Shown in pieces: positions 9,055 through 18,204 of a stretch of 64,000 nt of DNA (position 1 is the stretch's first letter; each line of letters opens with the position of its first letter). The notes under the pieces were generated by a model. That model saw only the letters and a program-made list of their open reading frames with translations, had not been told where the DNA came from and ran no database searches. A program made the translations under genes and the position numbers. This DNA comes from Lachnospiraceae bacterium NC2004 (lineage in GTDB: Bacteria; Bacillota; Clostridia; Lachnospirales; Lachnospiraceae), in NCBI GenBank assembly GCA_000621905.1, contig JHXB01000004.1:2752-66751 (forward strand), written 5' to 3'.

Positions 9055-9113
9055 TTTGATAAGAATTTGATAATGGTTTGACAAAGAAGTCAAATTAAGA
9101 AGTCATATATAAT
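9055..9113 (+). promoter_or_regulatory. Response-regulator box and -10 of the module 1 ABC operon
   Basis: TTTGATA (9055), TTTGATA (9066) and TTTGACA (9077) form three direct repeats at exactly 11 bp spacing, the usual arrangement for OmpR-family dimers. They are followed by GTCAAATTAAG and a TATAAT (9108-9113) that has no good -35 at 17 bp. This is the architecture of an activator-dependent promoter. Binding by the regulator at 6978 is inferred. Confidence 0.65.
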
Positions 9114-9161
9114 ACAACTGTAACATGACAATAATCTTGTTAATGAAAGGATGTATTATAT

Positions 9162-9923
9162 ATGGCTTCTTCTATTTTACGAACAGAAAAACTCAGCAAA
9201 TCATTTTCAAACGGAGGCAGACAGCAGCATGTAATAAAGAATCTCGACATGGAGATTATAGATGGAGATTTCACAGTAATTATGGGAGCTTCAGGTTCCG
9301 GTAAATCTACTCTCTTATATGCGCTCTCAGGAATGGATAAACCAAGTCTTGGAAAAGTATTCTTTGGAGACACGGATATTTCAGGTTATTCAAATGATGA
9401 ACTTGCGGTGTTCAGAAGAGGAAACTGTGGATTTGTATTCCAAAGCATTTACCTATTAGAGAATCAGACAATCTTAGACAATATATTGACCGGGGCTTTG
9501 ATAGTTCAGAAGAATTCACCGGAACTTGTCAAGAAAGCCAAAGATCTTCTTGGTAGGGTAGGAATACCTGAGGAAATGTGGAACAAGTATCCGAATCAGT
9601 TATCCGGAGGTGAAGCTCAAAGAGTGGGAATCGTAAGGGCGATCGTCAATGATCCTAAGATTCTTTTTGCGGATGAGCCGACGGGACAGCTTAATTCGGC
9701 ATCTTCTAATGATGTTCTTGATATATTTACTGATGTTCATAGAAATGGTCAATCAATAGTAATGGTAACTCACGATATAAAGACCGCATTAAGGGGAACA
9801 AGGGTAATCTTCTTAAGAGATGGTGGTATAGAAGGTGAATACAGGATGGCTGATTATGGTGCTGATGATATTAAGGAACGAAGAAACGGTTTACAGGCAT
9901 TTTTAGATGAGATGGGATGGTAG
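9162..9923 (+). CDS. ABC transporter ATPase, LolD/MacB/BceA type (module 1)
   Basis: 253 residues with Walker A GASGSGKST, Q-loop VFQSIYLLENQT, signature LSGGEAQR, Walker B ILFADEPTG and the switch His in MVTHD. The sequence class is that of ATPases pairing with FtsX-type permeases, which move or pull lipid-linked or peptide substrates rather than importing solutes. AAAGGA precedes ATG 9162. The permease starts 3 bases after its stop codon, so the two are translationally coupled. It closely resembles the ATPase at 18205. Confidence 0.94.
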   Translation: MASSILRTEKLSKSFSNGGRQQHVIKNLDMEIIDGDFTVIMGASGSGKSTLLYALSGMDKPSLGKVFFGDTDISGYSNDELAVFRRGNCGFVFQSIYLLENQTILDNILTGALIVQKNSPELVKKAKDLLGRVGIPEEMWNKYPNQLSGGEAQRVGIVRAIVNDPKILFADEPTGQLNSASSNDVLDIFTDVHRNGQSIVMVTHDIKTALRGTRVIFLRDGGIEGEYRMADYGADDIKERRNGLQAFLDEMGW

Positions 9924-9926
9924 AAT

Positions 9927-12461
9927 ATGAAAATACTTAGATTATCACTATTTAACATAAAAAAGCACAAGAAAGAAGCTGTAACGCTGATTTTTCTTAT
10001 AACCATAAGCGTTTTATTTATGGGGATTGCAATAGTTAACTTAAAGAAGGCAGACACTATTCTTAATAATACTTATAAAGAAACTGACTGTAAAGATAGT
10101 ATTTATTGCATTGAAGAAGAAGACTATAGAACTGAGTATAAAGAAGTATTCGAGAAGAATTCTGATATTTCTGATTTAATGCAGACAGAGATTCTTAAAC
10201 CTGACAGCAATGCTTCCACATCTATCAAGAAAGAGGATGGATCTATTTTTAATTTTTATATTTCATTTGTCACAGAAGATAATGAAAAAAAGATATCAAA
10301 TTTTAAGAAAGAAACATCTCTTTCAGATGATGAAATAGCTAAGCTTAAGCACCCTATATGGTTACCGCATTATGTTGAAATGAATATGGGATATAAGGCG
10401 GGTGACGAATTTACAATTAGTAAAGGAAGTAAGGAATATTCATTTCAAATAGCCGGATTTTATGAGTCTGCAATTTTATCAAACAGCTCATTCAGTTATA
10501 AGAGTGTAGTGTCAGATGAGGATTATGATAAACTTGCATCGGATTTTGATAAGTTGATTTGTTTTACATTTAACGTTAAAGAAGGTGTTATTAACGACAT
10601 AAATGAAAGTAAAAAGTTTAATAAAGAGATAAATGATAAGATAAATGAAATTGCAGGAAAAGAAGTCGTAGTGACCTTCGGCAATGAATTTGATAATCAG
10701 TATTACGAAGCGGATATGTCTGCAGCTGTAATTAAAATTGTGATGTATGTCATTGCTGTCATATCGATAATTATATTCATATCTTCAGTCATAATGATAA
10801 GACATAAGATAACAAATGACATAGATGATCAGATGGAATCGATAGGAGTCTTAGAGGCGCTTGGATATAAATCATTTGAATTGTCACTGTCGTATGTTTA
10901 TGAATATCTGGTTTACGGTGTTGTTGGAAGTGTATTGGGAATTATAATTGCAGTTTTAACAGATCCTCTAATGACTAGGCTTATTCAAATGTTTGAAGGC
11001 CATAAGGGAAGTGCAGAATTTAATCTTTTAAGCGTGGTTATTCCTTCTGTATTATTTGTCATTTTCATAATTATGATTGCGCTTTTAAGGGCGAGAGGAA
11101 TTAAAAAATTCCCACCTGTAATTGCATTTAGAAAAGGAATAAGAACTCACCATTTTGGCAAGAATAGATTCCCGCTTGAAAAGGCAGGTAACCATATCAA
11201 TTTAAGAATGGGACTTAGGAGTATCATCAGTAATAAGAGGGAGAATATAGGGATATTTATTTGTATTCTTTTATCTGCGCTTTCGATATCTTTTTGCATA
11301 ATGGTTGCTGATATTTTCAGAGATGAGGGAAGAGGTTTCAGGTCTCTTAGCGGTTATGAAGGAGGAGATTTGTATCTTACATTTGAAAACGGAGTAAGCG
11401 CAGAGGAGATAATAGATGATCTTTATCAATTAGATGAAGTAAGAAAATGTAACAGGATGCTTATAAGCGCGGTTACTATAGTAGGTGATGCTGAAAGAGA
11501 TGTACAGTCTATAGCATATAAGGATTTTAGCGAAACGGAGAATGTTTTTACATGTAAGGGGCGCCTTCCGGAGCATGACAACGAGGTGGTTATTAAGAAG
11601 ACTATTGCGGATTCCATGGGATATGATGTTGGAGACAGTATTGTTATCAGAGGGGCCGGAATAGAAAAGAGTTACATAATTACCGGATTGACCAATGCTC
11701 TTAATGATATCGCGTTATTTACCGATGACGGATATAAAAGAATTGGCGGCACAAGTGATACAGGCTTAATAAATGTATATCTTAAGGATGGCGTTGATGT
11801 AGATGAATTTAGAAAAATAATAAAAGATAGATACGGAAGCAGTACAAAAGAGCTTGTTAAAGAAGTAGACGAATCAGGTTCTTATGAGGATAGAATACGA
11901 GCAAAAGCAGAGGAGCAGATGGCTATTCTTATGTCAGAATATGGTGTGAATAACGCCAATTATTCGATCAAGATAGGAGATAAGGTGATAAGCGGAGGAA
12001 CAAGCAGAATAAGACTTAAAGAGATTACATCATTAGATGAATTGATCGAAGCGAGTATAGGAGGAATAGCAAGACTCTCTCAAATATTTAGCATAGTAAC
12101 TACTTTAGTTGTTGTAATCATCATATCGATAATCTTAAGCTTTTTAGTTGATTCTACGGTTAGAAAAGAAAGAAAGCAACTTGGAATTAAGAAAGCTATG
12201 GGATATACATCTAAAGATTTAAGACTTCAGATAGTCGGAAGAATTATGCCTATAGCAGTTCCTGCGATTATTATCGGAGCAATAGTGACTGTTCCGCTCA
12301 CTGATAAGTTCCAGATTATAGCATTTGGCGGTGGTGCGGCACCGAGATATTGGTTCCTGATACCGGCTTCAATTATTGTTGCTTTGTATGTATTTATCTC
12401 AGGTTATCTTTCGGCCGGAAAGGTTAAGAAGGTGTCGGTGACAGAGCTTATGACTGAGTAA
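9927..12461 (+). CDS. FtsX-type ABC permease (module 1)
   Basis: 844 residues in two FtsX-like halves. The first has a TM near 17-38, an extracytoplasmic domain of about 220 residues and three TMs near 268-290, 325-345 and 370-390. The second has a TM near 440-462, a second large outer domain, and three TMs near 720-742, 775-795 and 812-832. It partners the ATPase just upstream. The family includes exporters and detoxification permeases for antimicrobial peptides; the substrate here is unknown. The C-terminus KVKKVSVTELM is the usual end of this family, so the protein is full length. Confidence 0.92.
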   Translation: MKILRLSLFNIKKHKKEAVTLIFLITISVLFMGIAIVNLKKADTILNNTYKETDCKDSIYCIEEEDYRTEYKEVFEKNSDISDLMQTEILKPDSNASTSIKKEDGSIFNFYISFVTEDNEKKISNFKKETSLSDDEIAKLKHPIWLPHYVEMNMGYKAGDEFTISKGSKEYSFQIAGFYESAILSNSSFSYKSVVSDEDYDKLASDFDKLICFTFNVKEGVINDINESKKFNKEINDKINEIAGKEVVVTFGNEFDNQYYEADMSAAVIKIVMYVIAVISIIIFISSVIMIRHKITNDIDDQMESIGVLEALGYKSFELSLSYVYEYLVYGVVGSVLGIIIAVLTDPLMTRLIQMFEGHKGSAEFNLLSVVIPSVLFVIFIIMIALLRARGIKKFPPVIAFRKGIRTHHFGKNRFPLEKAGNHINLRMGLRSIISNKRENIGIFICILLSALSISFCIMVADIFRDEGRGFRSLSGYEGGDLYLTFENGVSAEEIIDDLYQLDEVRKCNRMLISAVTIVGDAERDVQSIAYKDFSETENVFTCKGRLPEHDNEVVIKKTIADSMGYDVGDSIVIRGAGIEKSYIITGLTNALNDIALFTDDGYKRIGGTSDTGLINVYLKDGVDVDEFRKIIKDRYGSSTKELVKEVDESGSYEDRIRAKAEEQMAILMSEYGVNNANYSIKIGDKVISGGTSRIRLKEITSLDELIEASIGGIARLSQIFSIVTTLVVVIIISIILSFLVDSTVRKERKQLGIKKAMGYTSKDLRLQIVGRIMPIAVPAIIIGAIVTVPLTDKFQIIAFGGGAAPRYWFLIPASIIVALYVFISGYLSAGKVKKVSVTELMTE

Positions 12462-12492
12462 GGGGCTTAATGAAAAGAAAGGAATGGATAGT

Positions 12493-14442
12493 ATGAAGAA
12501 TAAGATAGTTTTACTTGGACTGGCGGTATATTTCAGTCTTACACTTGTAGCTTCATTGCCGGGAATAAGTCATTTGCTTGTTCACGCTAACAGTGATAAG
12601 AAAAGTATAGCTGCCGATGAAAATGTTAATGACACAGTCTACAACGTCGGCTCAGTCAGCAAAGTGTATGTGACGGTAGCTGTTATGCAGCTCGTGGATC
12701 AGGGCAAGGTTAATCTTGACGCGCCTGTAACTGATTATATTAAAGAGTTTAGAATGGCAGACGAGCGATATAAAGATATAACTGTCAGAATGCTTATGAA
12801 TCACACATCAGGGATTATGGGTACATCCTCAAAGAATGCATTTCTTCTAGGCGATGCGGATGTTGACAGGGGGCAGGTTCTCTTAGATTCTCTTAAAAAT
12901 CAGAGACTAAAAGCAGATCCCGGTGAATATCCTTGTTATTGTAATGACGGTTTCGATCTTTTGTTGATTATAGTTGAGCGCGTATCCGGTATGGATTATG
13001 ATACATTTTTGGATAAGAATATCACTAAGAAGCTTGGGGCTACATCTATAGGTACTTCGACAAGTTTGTACGGAAGTGACGATATCACCAACATTTACGT
13101 GGATGGCAATCGTTTTGACAAAGAGTATGTTATGGCTATAGGAGCAGGTGGTGTGTATTCAAATGCAAAAGACACCTGTGAGTTTGGAAGTGCATTTTTC
13201 AAGGGAGATAAAAGACTGTTATCTGAAAAGAGTAAAAATGAAATGAACACGCTTTCAACAGATGCTCCCTATTCTTTATATGGATTGGGTTGGGATATGG
13301 TTAGTGTTCCCGAATATGACGAAAAGGGCGTAAAAGTTGTATCAAAGGGTGGAGATTCGCTTGCACAGCACACCAGTCTTTTGGTTGCGCCTGATGAAGA
13401 GATAAGCGTGTGTGTAACAACAAGCGGAGGATCAAGCAGCTATAATTTTTCAATGAGCAAGGCTCTTATGAATATTGCTCTTGAAGAGAAGGGTATTGAG
13501 ATTAATGAGCTTGATGTACCGGACGTTGAGCTTAAGTCCGAGGTCCCGAGTGAGTATAAAAAGTACGAGGGGTATTACACGTCATCTGCAGTCAATGGAG
13601 TCTTGGAGATAACATTTCCAGACATGAAATATATGCTTGTAAAGGAAAATGCCGGAACAACGAAAGAGATATATTACAAGTATTCCGATAAAGGATTTGT
13701 CAGAGTTAAAGGAGATATTGAAACGGATGATGTTAAGGTTGATTCTGACTATGAGTGTCTTAGCTTTGTAGAGAAAGATGGTAAGAATTACCTGGTTTCT
13801 GATGCGATATCTGAAATGGACGGACTTTTAAGGAATATTCAAAAGTCGGGTATTGCTGAAAAGATTGAGGCCAATATAGTGTCCGATGATATTTTAAATG
13901 TTTGGAGAAAGAGGGCTGATACAAGATGTGTAGTGTTCTCAGATAAGTATTCTTCATTTTGTTATACTAATCCTTTTGTGGATATGAAAATGCTTGACGA
14001 CACCGGCTATATTATGGTTATGTCTTCTGAGGGAGTATCTTTACTTAAAATAGTTGACGAGAATAATGCTGTTTCGTTTACTTCAGTGCCTTCAGATGCT
14101 AATAGAGATGTGTATGATATCTGCGTCGATGATAAAGGAATAGTTCATAGCTCGCTAGGTTCAGATTATGTATCTTTAGAGGTGAGTGATAAGCTTACCA
14201 AAGATGTCAAGAAGGTAAGTCTTAAGACCGAAAATGCTAAGTGGTTTAGCATAGATGACAGCCTTACCAATTCCGACATAACTTTGGACAGACCGAACAA
14301 CAGTGCTGTCTTTGTCTATGATAAGTATGGGGAAATGATATATAGCACCCATATGCTTGATCTGAGTGATACATGTTCACTTCCAAAAGGCGGATATGTG
14401 GTATTCTTAGGAGAGAATGGAGGCACTATTAAGATTAAATAA
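12493..14442 (+). CDS. Secreted beta-lactamase-fold serine hydrolase
   Basis: A 649-residue exported protein. A signal-like helix (about 4-30) leads to a serine beta-lactamase/DD-peptidase fold: SVSK (nucleophile Ser about 54, Lys 57), YCN (about 149-151) and a KGG motif near 284 in place of the usual KTG/HxG. The last 300 residues are beta-rich and unrecognised. The start at ATG 12493 is preferred over ATG 12484 because AAAGGA sits 9 bases before it; the permease gene at 19047 has the same leader layout. It is the last gene of the ABC operon (31 bases after the permease), so it likely acts on peptidoglycan, teichoic-acid esters or a peptide in the same response. Substrate unknown. Confidence 0.85.
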   Translation: MKNKIVLLGLAVYFSLTLVASLPGISHLLVHANSDKKSIAADENVNDTVYNVGSVSKVYVTVAVMQLVDQGKVNLDAPVTDYIKEFRMADERYKDITVRMLMNHTSGIMGTSSKNAFLLGDADVDRGQVLLDSLKNQRLKADPGEYPCYCNDGFDLLLIIVERVSGMDYDTFLDKNITKKLGATSIGTSTSLYGSDDITNIYVDGNRFDKEYVMAIGAGGVYSNAKDTCEFGSAFFKGDKRLLSEKSKNEMNTLSTDAPYSLYGLGWDMVSVPEYDEKGVKVVSKGGDSLAQHTSLLVAPDEEISVCVTTSGGSSSYNFSMSKALMNIALEEKGIEINELDVPDVELKSEVPSEYKKYEGYYTSSAVNGVLEITFPDMKYMLVKENAGTTKEIYYKYSDKGFVRVKGDIETDDVKVDSDYECLSFVEKDGKNYLVSDAISEMDGLLRNIQKSGIAEKIEANIVSDDILNVWRKRADTRCVVFSDKYSSFCYTNPFVDMKMLDDTGYIMVMSSEGVSLLKIVDENNAVSFTSVPSDANRDVYDICVDDKGIVHSSLGSDYVSLEVSDKLTKDVKKVSLKTENAKWFSIDDSLTNSDITLDRPNNSAVFVYDKYGEMIYSTHMLDLSDTCSLPKGGYVVFLGENGGTIKIK

Positions 14443-14445
14443 TTT

Positions 14446-14529
14446 CGTAACTATCCAATGGGGACAGGCCCCTCTGGTAACTTAGCGTGCTAAGTTACCA
14501 GAGGGGCCTGTCCCCATTGAATAGTTACG
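14446..14529. repeat. REP-like palindrome copy 2 (long form)
   Basis: An 84 bp palindrome starting 4 bases after the hydrolase stop. From outside in: CGTAACTAT / ATAGTTACG outer arms, AATGGGGACAGGCCCCTCT, then GGTAACTTAGC around a GT centre. All arms pair perfectly except a 2-base mismatch after the outer arm. It probably also acts as the terminator of the operon. Confidence 0.9.
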
Positions 14530-14539
14530 CATTAAATTC

Positions 14540-14568
14540 TTGATAAATCGTGTGATTTTTGATAAAAT
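14540..14568 (+). promoter_or_regulatory. Putative promoter of the GGDEF-EAL gene
   Basis: TTGATA (-35) and TAAAAT (-10) are separated by 17 bases and end 40 bases before the start codon. Confidence 0.55.
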
Positions 14569-14608
14569 TATGATATGTCTAATTGGTTTTTAGATAGGGG
14601 GAGTACCT

Positions 14609-17600
14609 ATGGGTGATATCGATGTTTTAAGAATACAATTTATAGAGATAAGTCATATTCCATGTGGAGTATTTACATTTGTGGATAATAGAGTTGTTGC
14701 AATCACAGTATCACAAGGTTTCTGTGATTTATATGAATGCACCAGAGAATATGCACTTGATATACTCAATAATCATATCTATGACAATGTTCATCCTGAT
14801 GATGTGGCAAGGCTTGGTGACGCTGCGCTTAAGTTCACATCCGGTTCCGGAGATTATAATGTAATATTTCGTGTGGATGTTAACGGTAAGTACAAGATTA
14901 TTCATGCCAGGGGTAAGCATATCTATAATTCCAAGAAAGAGCGTCAATCTATAATCTGGTATTCTGATGAAGGACTTTATCAGGATGATACAAGAGAGCT
15001 TTATGATCAGGCATTTTCGTACATGCTTCAAGACAGCAGAGATAACTTTGTCGGAGGTTATGATCCTTTGACAGGGCTTCCTAATATGAACTATTTCTTC
15101 AAGCTTGCTGAGACTGCCAGGGATCAGTTGATTGAGGAAGGCAAGTCTCCTGCTCTTTTATACTTTGATTTCAATGGAATGAAGAATTACAATCTTAAAT
15201 ATGGATTTATTGAAGGTGACAAGCTTATTATTGAAATGGCACGTGTCTTAGCCACTCATTATTCTAATATTAATTGTTGTAGGTTTGGTGGAGACAGGTT
15301 TGCTGTAGTTACGACTGAGGAGAGGCTTGAAGAAGAGCTTTTAGAGGTGCTTGACGAGGTCAAGGATCTCAATGAAGGCAAGAGTATACCTGTTCGTGTT
15401 GGTGTATACAAGAATAGTATGGGCTATGTCAGTGTCGGTACGGCTTGTGACAGGGCCAAGATGGCCTGCGATACCAAGAGAGAAGAAGTACATTCTTCAT
15501 TTATCTATTTTGATGAGAATATGCTGAATGAATCTGAGATCCGTCATTATATTCTTGAGAACATTGACAGAGCGATTGATAATAAATGGCTTGAAGTGTA
15601 TTATCAACCTTTAGTTCGTGCAATTAACGGAGGGGTGAGCGACGAAGAAGCCTTAATCAGATGGATTGATCCGGTTTATGGATTCATGGCACCGGATAGT
15701 TTTATTCCGGTTCTTGAAGAGGCTAAGCTCTTGCATAGACTTGATTTATATGTTCTTGACAATGTTTTAGAGAGGATGAATATCCTTAGAGAGAACAATC
15801 TTTATGTGGTTCCATGTTCTATTAACATTTCAAGATATGACTTTGAAACCTGTGATATGGTTGAGGAGATTAGAAGAAGAGTTGATGATGCAGGTGTCTC
15901 AAGAGATATGATTACTATTGAGATTACTGAGGGAGCTGTTGGTGCTAATGTAGACTACATCAGAAAGCAGGTTGATGTCTTAAACGACCTTGGATTCAAG
16001 GTATGGATGGATGATTACGGCAGCGGTTATTCTTCACCTACTATTTTGCAGACGATATCATTTGACACTATTAAGCTTGATATGATGTTTATGAGACAGT
16101 TTGACAAGAGTGAGAAGAGCAAGCTTATTGTGTGGGAGATTATCAATCTTGCTCTAAGTCTTGGATTAGAGACTGTTGTTGAAGGGGTAGAGACCGAAGA
16201 ACAGGTTGAATTTTTGAAGAATGCGGGTGCTACCAAGCTTCAGGGATATTATTTCACCAAGCCTCTTCCTATGAGAGATATTCTTAGGCGATATGAGATG
16301 GGTGAGCAGATAGGATTTGAGAATCCGGCTGAGTCAGAGTATTATGCCGCTATAGGTAAGGTTAAACTCTATGATGTGTCATTTTCATCATATGAGGAGG
16401 ATGCCAAGGGGAACTATCTTAATGCGGCACCGGCTTCAGTTTACGAAGTTAACGGAGAACACTTCTCTATTGTGAGATGTAACAGTTCCTACAGGAGATT
16501 CTTAGCTGATTTATTCGGTGTTTATGACCCTTACCTTGATATGACATTTAGTAAAAATCTTGGACTTAATGATGATTTTGCTGCGGACATATATAGATGT
16601 GCTATGGAAGGCGGCATGCTCTTTGAGGATAGAATTATCGGAGGCAAGCTTAAGGTTCATATGCTTATAAGGAGAGTGGCTGTCAATCCTGTGACTAATG
16701 CTCGTGCGGTTGCAGTTGTTCTCTTTGATGTTCGTGAGATTAGTGACAGCGCCGCTAAGATTTCATTTGCCAGCGTTGCCAAAGCATTGTCGTCTGACTA
16801 TTTAAGTCTTTATCATATTGATCTTTCTGACAATAGTTATGTGAGATATAGACATAGTGCCGATAGTGATGAATTGAATATCGGATATGAGGGTAAAGAC
16901 TTCTTTGAAGACAGCAAGAAAGAAGCGCAATTCATTTATGAAGAAGATAGAGATGTTTTTATTGAACAATTTACCCGTGAGAATATTCTTGACAGTGTAG
17001 CTAAGACGGGTAAATACACAACTACCTGTAGACTACTTGTATATGGCGTTCCTACCTATGTTAACTTGAAAGCCACTCCTATGGACGAGGATGCTCGCCA
17101 TCTTATTCTGGGAGTCTATAATGTTGATTTCCAGATGCGTGAGAGAGAGCGTGCTGAACGCATGAAGGAAGAGGTGCTGGCTTACACAAGGCTTAGTGCG
17201 TTAGCAGGTAACTTTATTGTATTTTATACTGTTGACGTTGAGAGCGAGTCATTTACTGAGTTTAAGGCAACAAGTGATTATGAGAGCCTTAATGTTAGGA
17301 AGAATGGACAGGACTTCTTCGCTAAAGCGAAAGCCCGGGCAGAAGAAGTAATTCATCCGGAAGATATTGGTGTGTTCAAGAATTCTATGAACAAAGAGAA
17401 TGTCATGCATTCTATAGAGAGAAAGGGCTACTTCTCTATCAAGTATCGCCTCTTAATTGGAAATGTACCACGATATGTTCGCTTGAAGGCTACGCTTCTT
17501 AAGGAAGATGGGGTAGACAAGTTGATATTCGGAATTATGGATATTGATGATGAGACTAAACGTGAGCAAGAGTATGCGATTAATCTCGCAGTAGCTCGTA

Positions 17601-18064
17601 ATAAGGTTAATCTTGATTCTCTTACCGGCGTGAAGAATAAGTACGCGTATTCAGAGATTGAGAATGGTATTAACAATGCTATTAGAGATCACACTTGTGC
17701 ACCTTTTGCGATTGGTGTGTTTGATATCAATAATCTTAAGGAGACCAATGACCTTAAGGGGCACAGTGCCGGAGATGAGCTTATTAAGAAAGCTTGCTCT
17801 ATCATTTGCAAGATATTCAGACATAGTCCTGTGTTCAGAGTTGGTGGTGATGAGTTCGCAATTATCGCTAAAGAAGAGGACTACGATAAGATTGATGATC
17901 TTATGAGCAAGTTCTTAGATATCAACCTAAAGAGTCGGGAAGAAGGCGGAGTTGTAATCGCGGGCGGACTTTCAAGGTTTGATGGTGATGAGTGTGTCAA
18001 CGACGTCTTTAAGAGAGCTGACGAGTTAATGTACGAGAACAAGAAGAAGCTAAAAGAAGGCTAA
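14609..18064 (+). CDS. PAS-GGDEF-EAL-PAS-GGDEF cyclic-di-GMP enzyme
   Basis: An 1151-residue soluble protein with no membrane helix. N-terminal PAS (1-140), GGDEF-like domain (about 150-300) with CRFGGDRFAVV, where the catalytic Glu is replaced by Arg so it is probably inactive and GTP-binding or regulatory. The EAL phosphodiesterase (about 315-565) keeps EALIRW, the Asn of SINIS, ITIEITE, MDDYGSG, KLDMM, EGVET and QGYYF, so it should hydrolyse c-di-GMP. Three PAS-like segments (about 570-985) lead to a C-terminal GGDEF (about 1000-1150) with intact RVGGDEFAII. Thus both synthesis and breakdown could occur in one chain. AGGGGGAG precedes the ATG. It stands alone between the two ABC modules. 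Confidence 0.92.
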   Translation: MGDIDVLRIQFIEISHIPCGVFTFVDNRVVAITVSQGFCDLYECTREYALDILNNHIYDNVHPDDVARLGDAALKFTSGSGDYNVIFRVDVNGKYKIIHARGKHIYNSKKERQSIIWYSDEGLYQDDTRELYDQAFSYMLQDSRDNFVGGYDPLTGLPNMNYFFKLAETARDQLIEEGKSPALLYFDFNGMKNYNLKYGFIEGDKLIIEMARVLATHYSNINCCRFGGDRFAVVTTEERLEEELLEVLDEVKDLNEGKSIPVRVGVYKNSMGYVSVGTACDRAKMACDTKREEVHSSFIYFDENMLNESEIRHYILENIDRAIDNKWLEVYYQPLVRAINGGVSDEEALIRWIDPVYGFMAPDSFIPVLEEAKLLHRLDLYVLDNVLERMNILRENNLYVVPCSINISRYDFETCDMVEEIRRRVDDAGVSRDMITIEITEGAVGANVDYIRKQVDVLNDLGFKVWMDDYGSGYSSPTILQTISFDTIKLDMMFMRQFDKSEKSKLIVWEIINLALSLGLETVVEGVETEEQVEFLKNAGATKLQGYYFTKPLPMRDILRRYEMGEQIGFENPAESEYYAAIGKVKLYDVSFSSYEEDAKGNYLNAAPASVYEVNGEHFSIVRCNSSYRRFLADLFGVYDPYLDMTFSKNLGLNDDFAADIYRCAMEGGMLFEDRIIGGKLKVHMLIRRVAVNPVTNARAVAVVLFDVREISDSAAKISFASVAKALSSDYLSLYHIDLSDNSYVRYRHSADSDELNIGYEGKDFFEDSKKEAQFIYEEDRDVFIEQFTRENILDSVAKTGKYTTTCRLLVYGVPTYVNLKATPMDEDARHLILGVYNVDFQMRERERAERMKEEVLAYTRLSALAGNFIVFYTVDVESESFTEFKATSDYESLNVRKNGQDFFAKAKARAEEVIHPEDIGVFKNSMNKENVMHSIERKGYFSIKYRLLIGNVPRYVRLKATLLKEDGVDKLIFGIMDIDDETKREQEYAINLAVARNKVNLDSLTGVKNKYAYSEIENGINNAIRDHTCAPFAIGVFDINNLKETNDLKGHSAGDELIKKACSIICKIFRHSPVFRVGGDEFAIIAKEEDYDKIDDLMSKFLDINLKSREEGGVVIAGGLSRFDGDECVNDVFKRADELMYENKKKLKEG

Positions 18065-18099
18065 CTACCCAGAGGGGACTGTCCCCATTGGGTAGTTAG
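18061..18099. repeat. REP-like palindrome copy 3 (short form, includes stop codon)
   Basis: CTAACTACCC and GGGTAGTTAG flank GGGGACTGTCCCC with a 3-base internal mismatch (AGA/ATT). The left arm contains the TAA stop codon of the c-di-GMP gene, so the element abuts or has supplied the gene's end. Confidence 0.85.
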
Positions 18100-18100
18100 G

Positions 18101-18136
18101 TTCTTAAGGACTTCTTAATAACTTTTATTATAGAAT
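18101..18136 (+). promoter_or_regulatory. Response-regulator box and -10 of module 2
   Basis: TTCTTAA at 18101 and 18112 are direct repeats with 11 bp spacing, followed by a -10-like TATAGA (18129) inside TTATAGAAT and no good -35. The layout mirrors the box before the ABC gene at 9162 but the heptamer differs, as expected if the regulator at 21492 rather than that at 6978 binds. Confidence 0.55.
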
Positions 18137-18169
18137 GGCATTGTAAACGAAATGGTTTGCAATGCCATT
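18134..18169 (+). promoter_or_regulatory. 5' leader hairpin before the module 2 ABC gene
   Basis: AATGGCATTGTAAAC and GTTTGCAATGCCATT pair over 15 positions with one mismatch and a 6-base loop, then TTTT follows. It lies just after the predicted transcription start, so it is a candidate attenuator or stability element. Confidence 0.55.
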
Positions 18170-18204
18170 TTAGTGTAGTATGTTAGTAACGAGAGGTGTT
18201 TATT

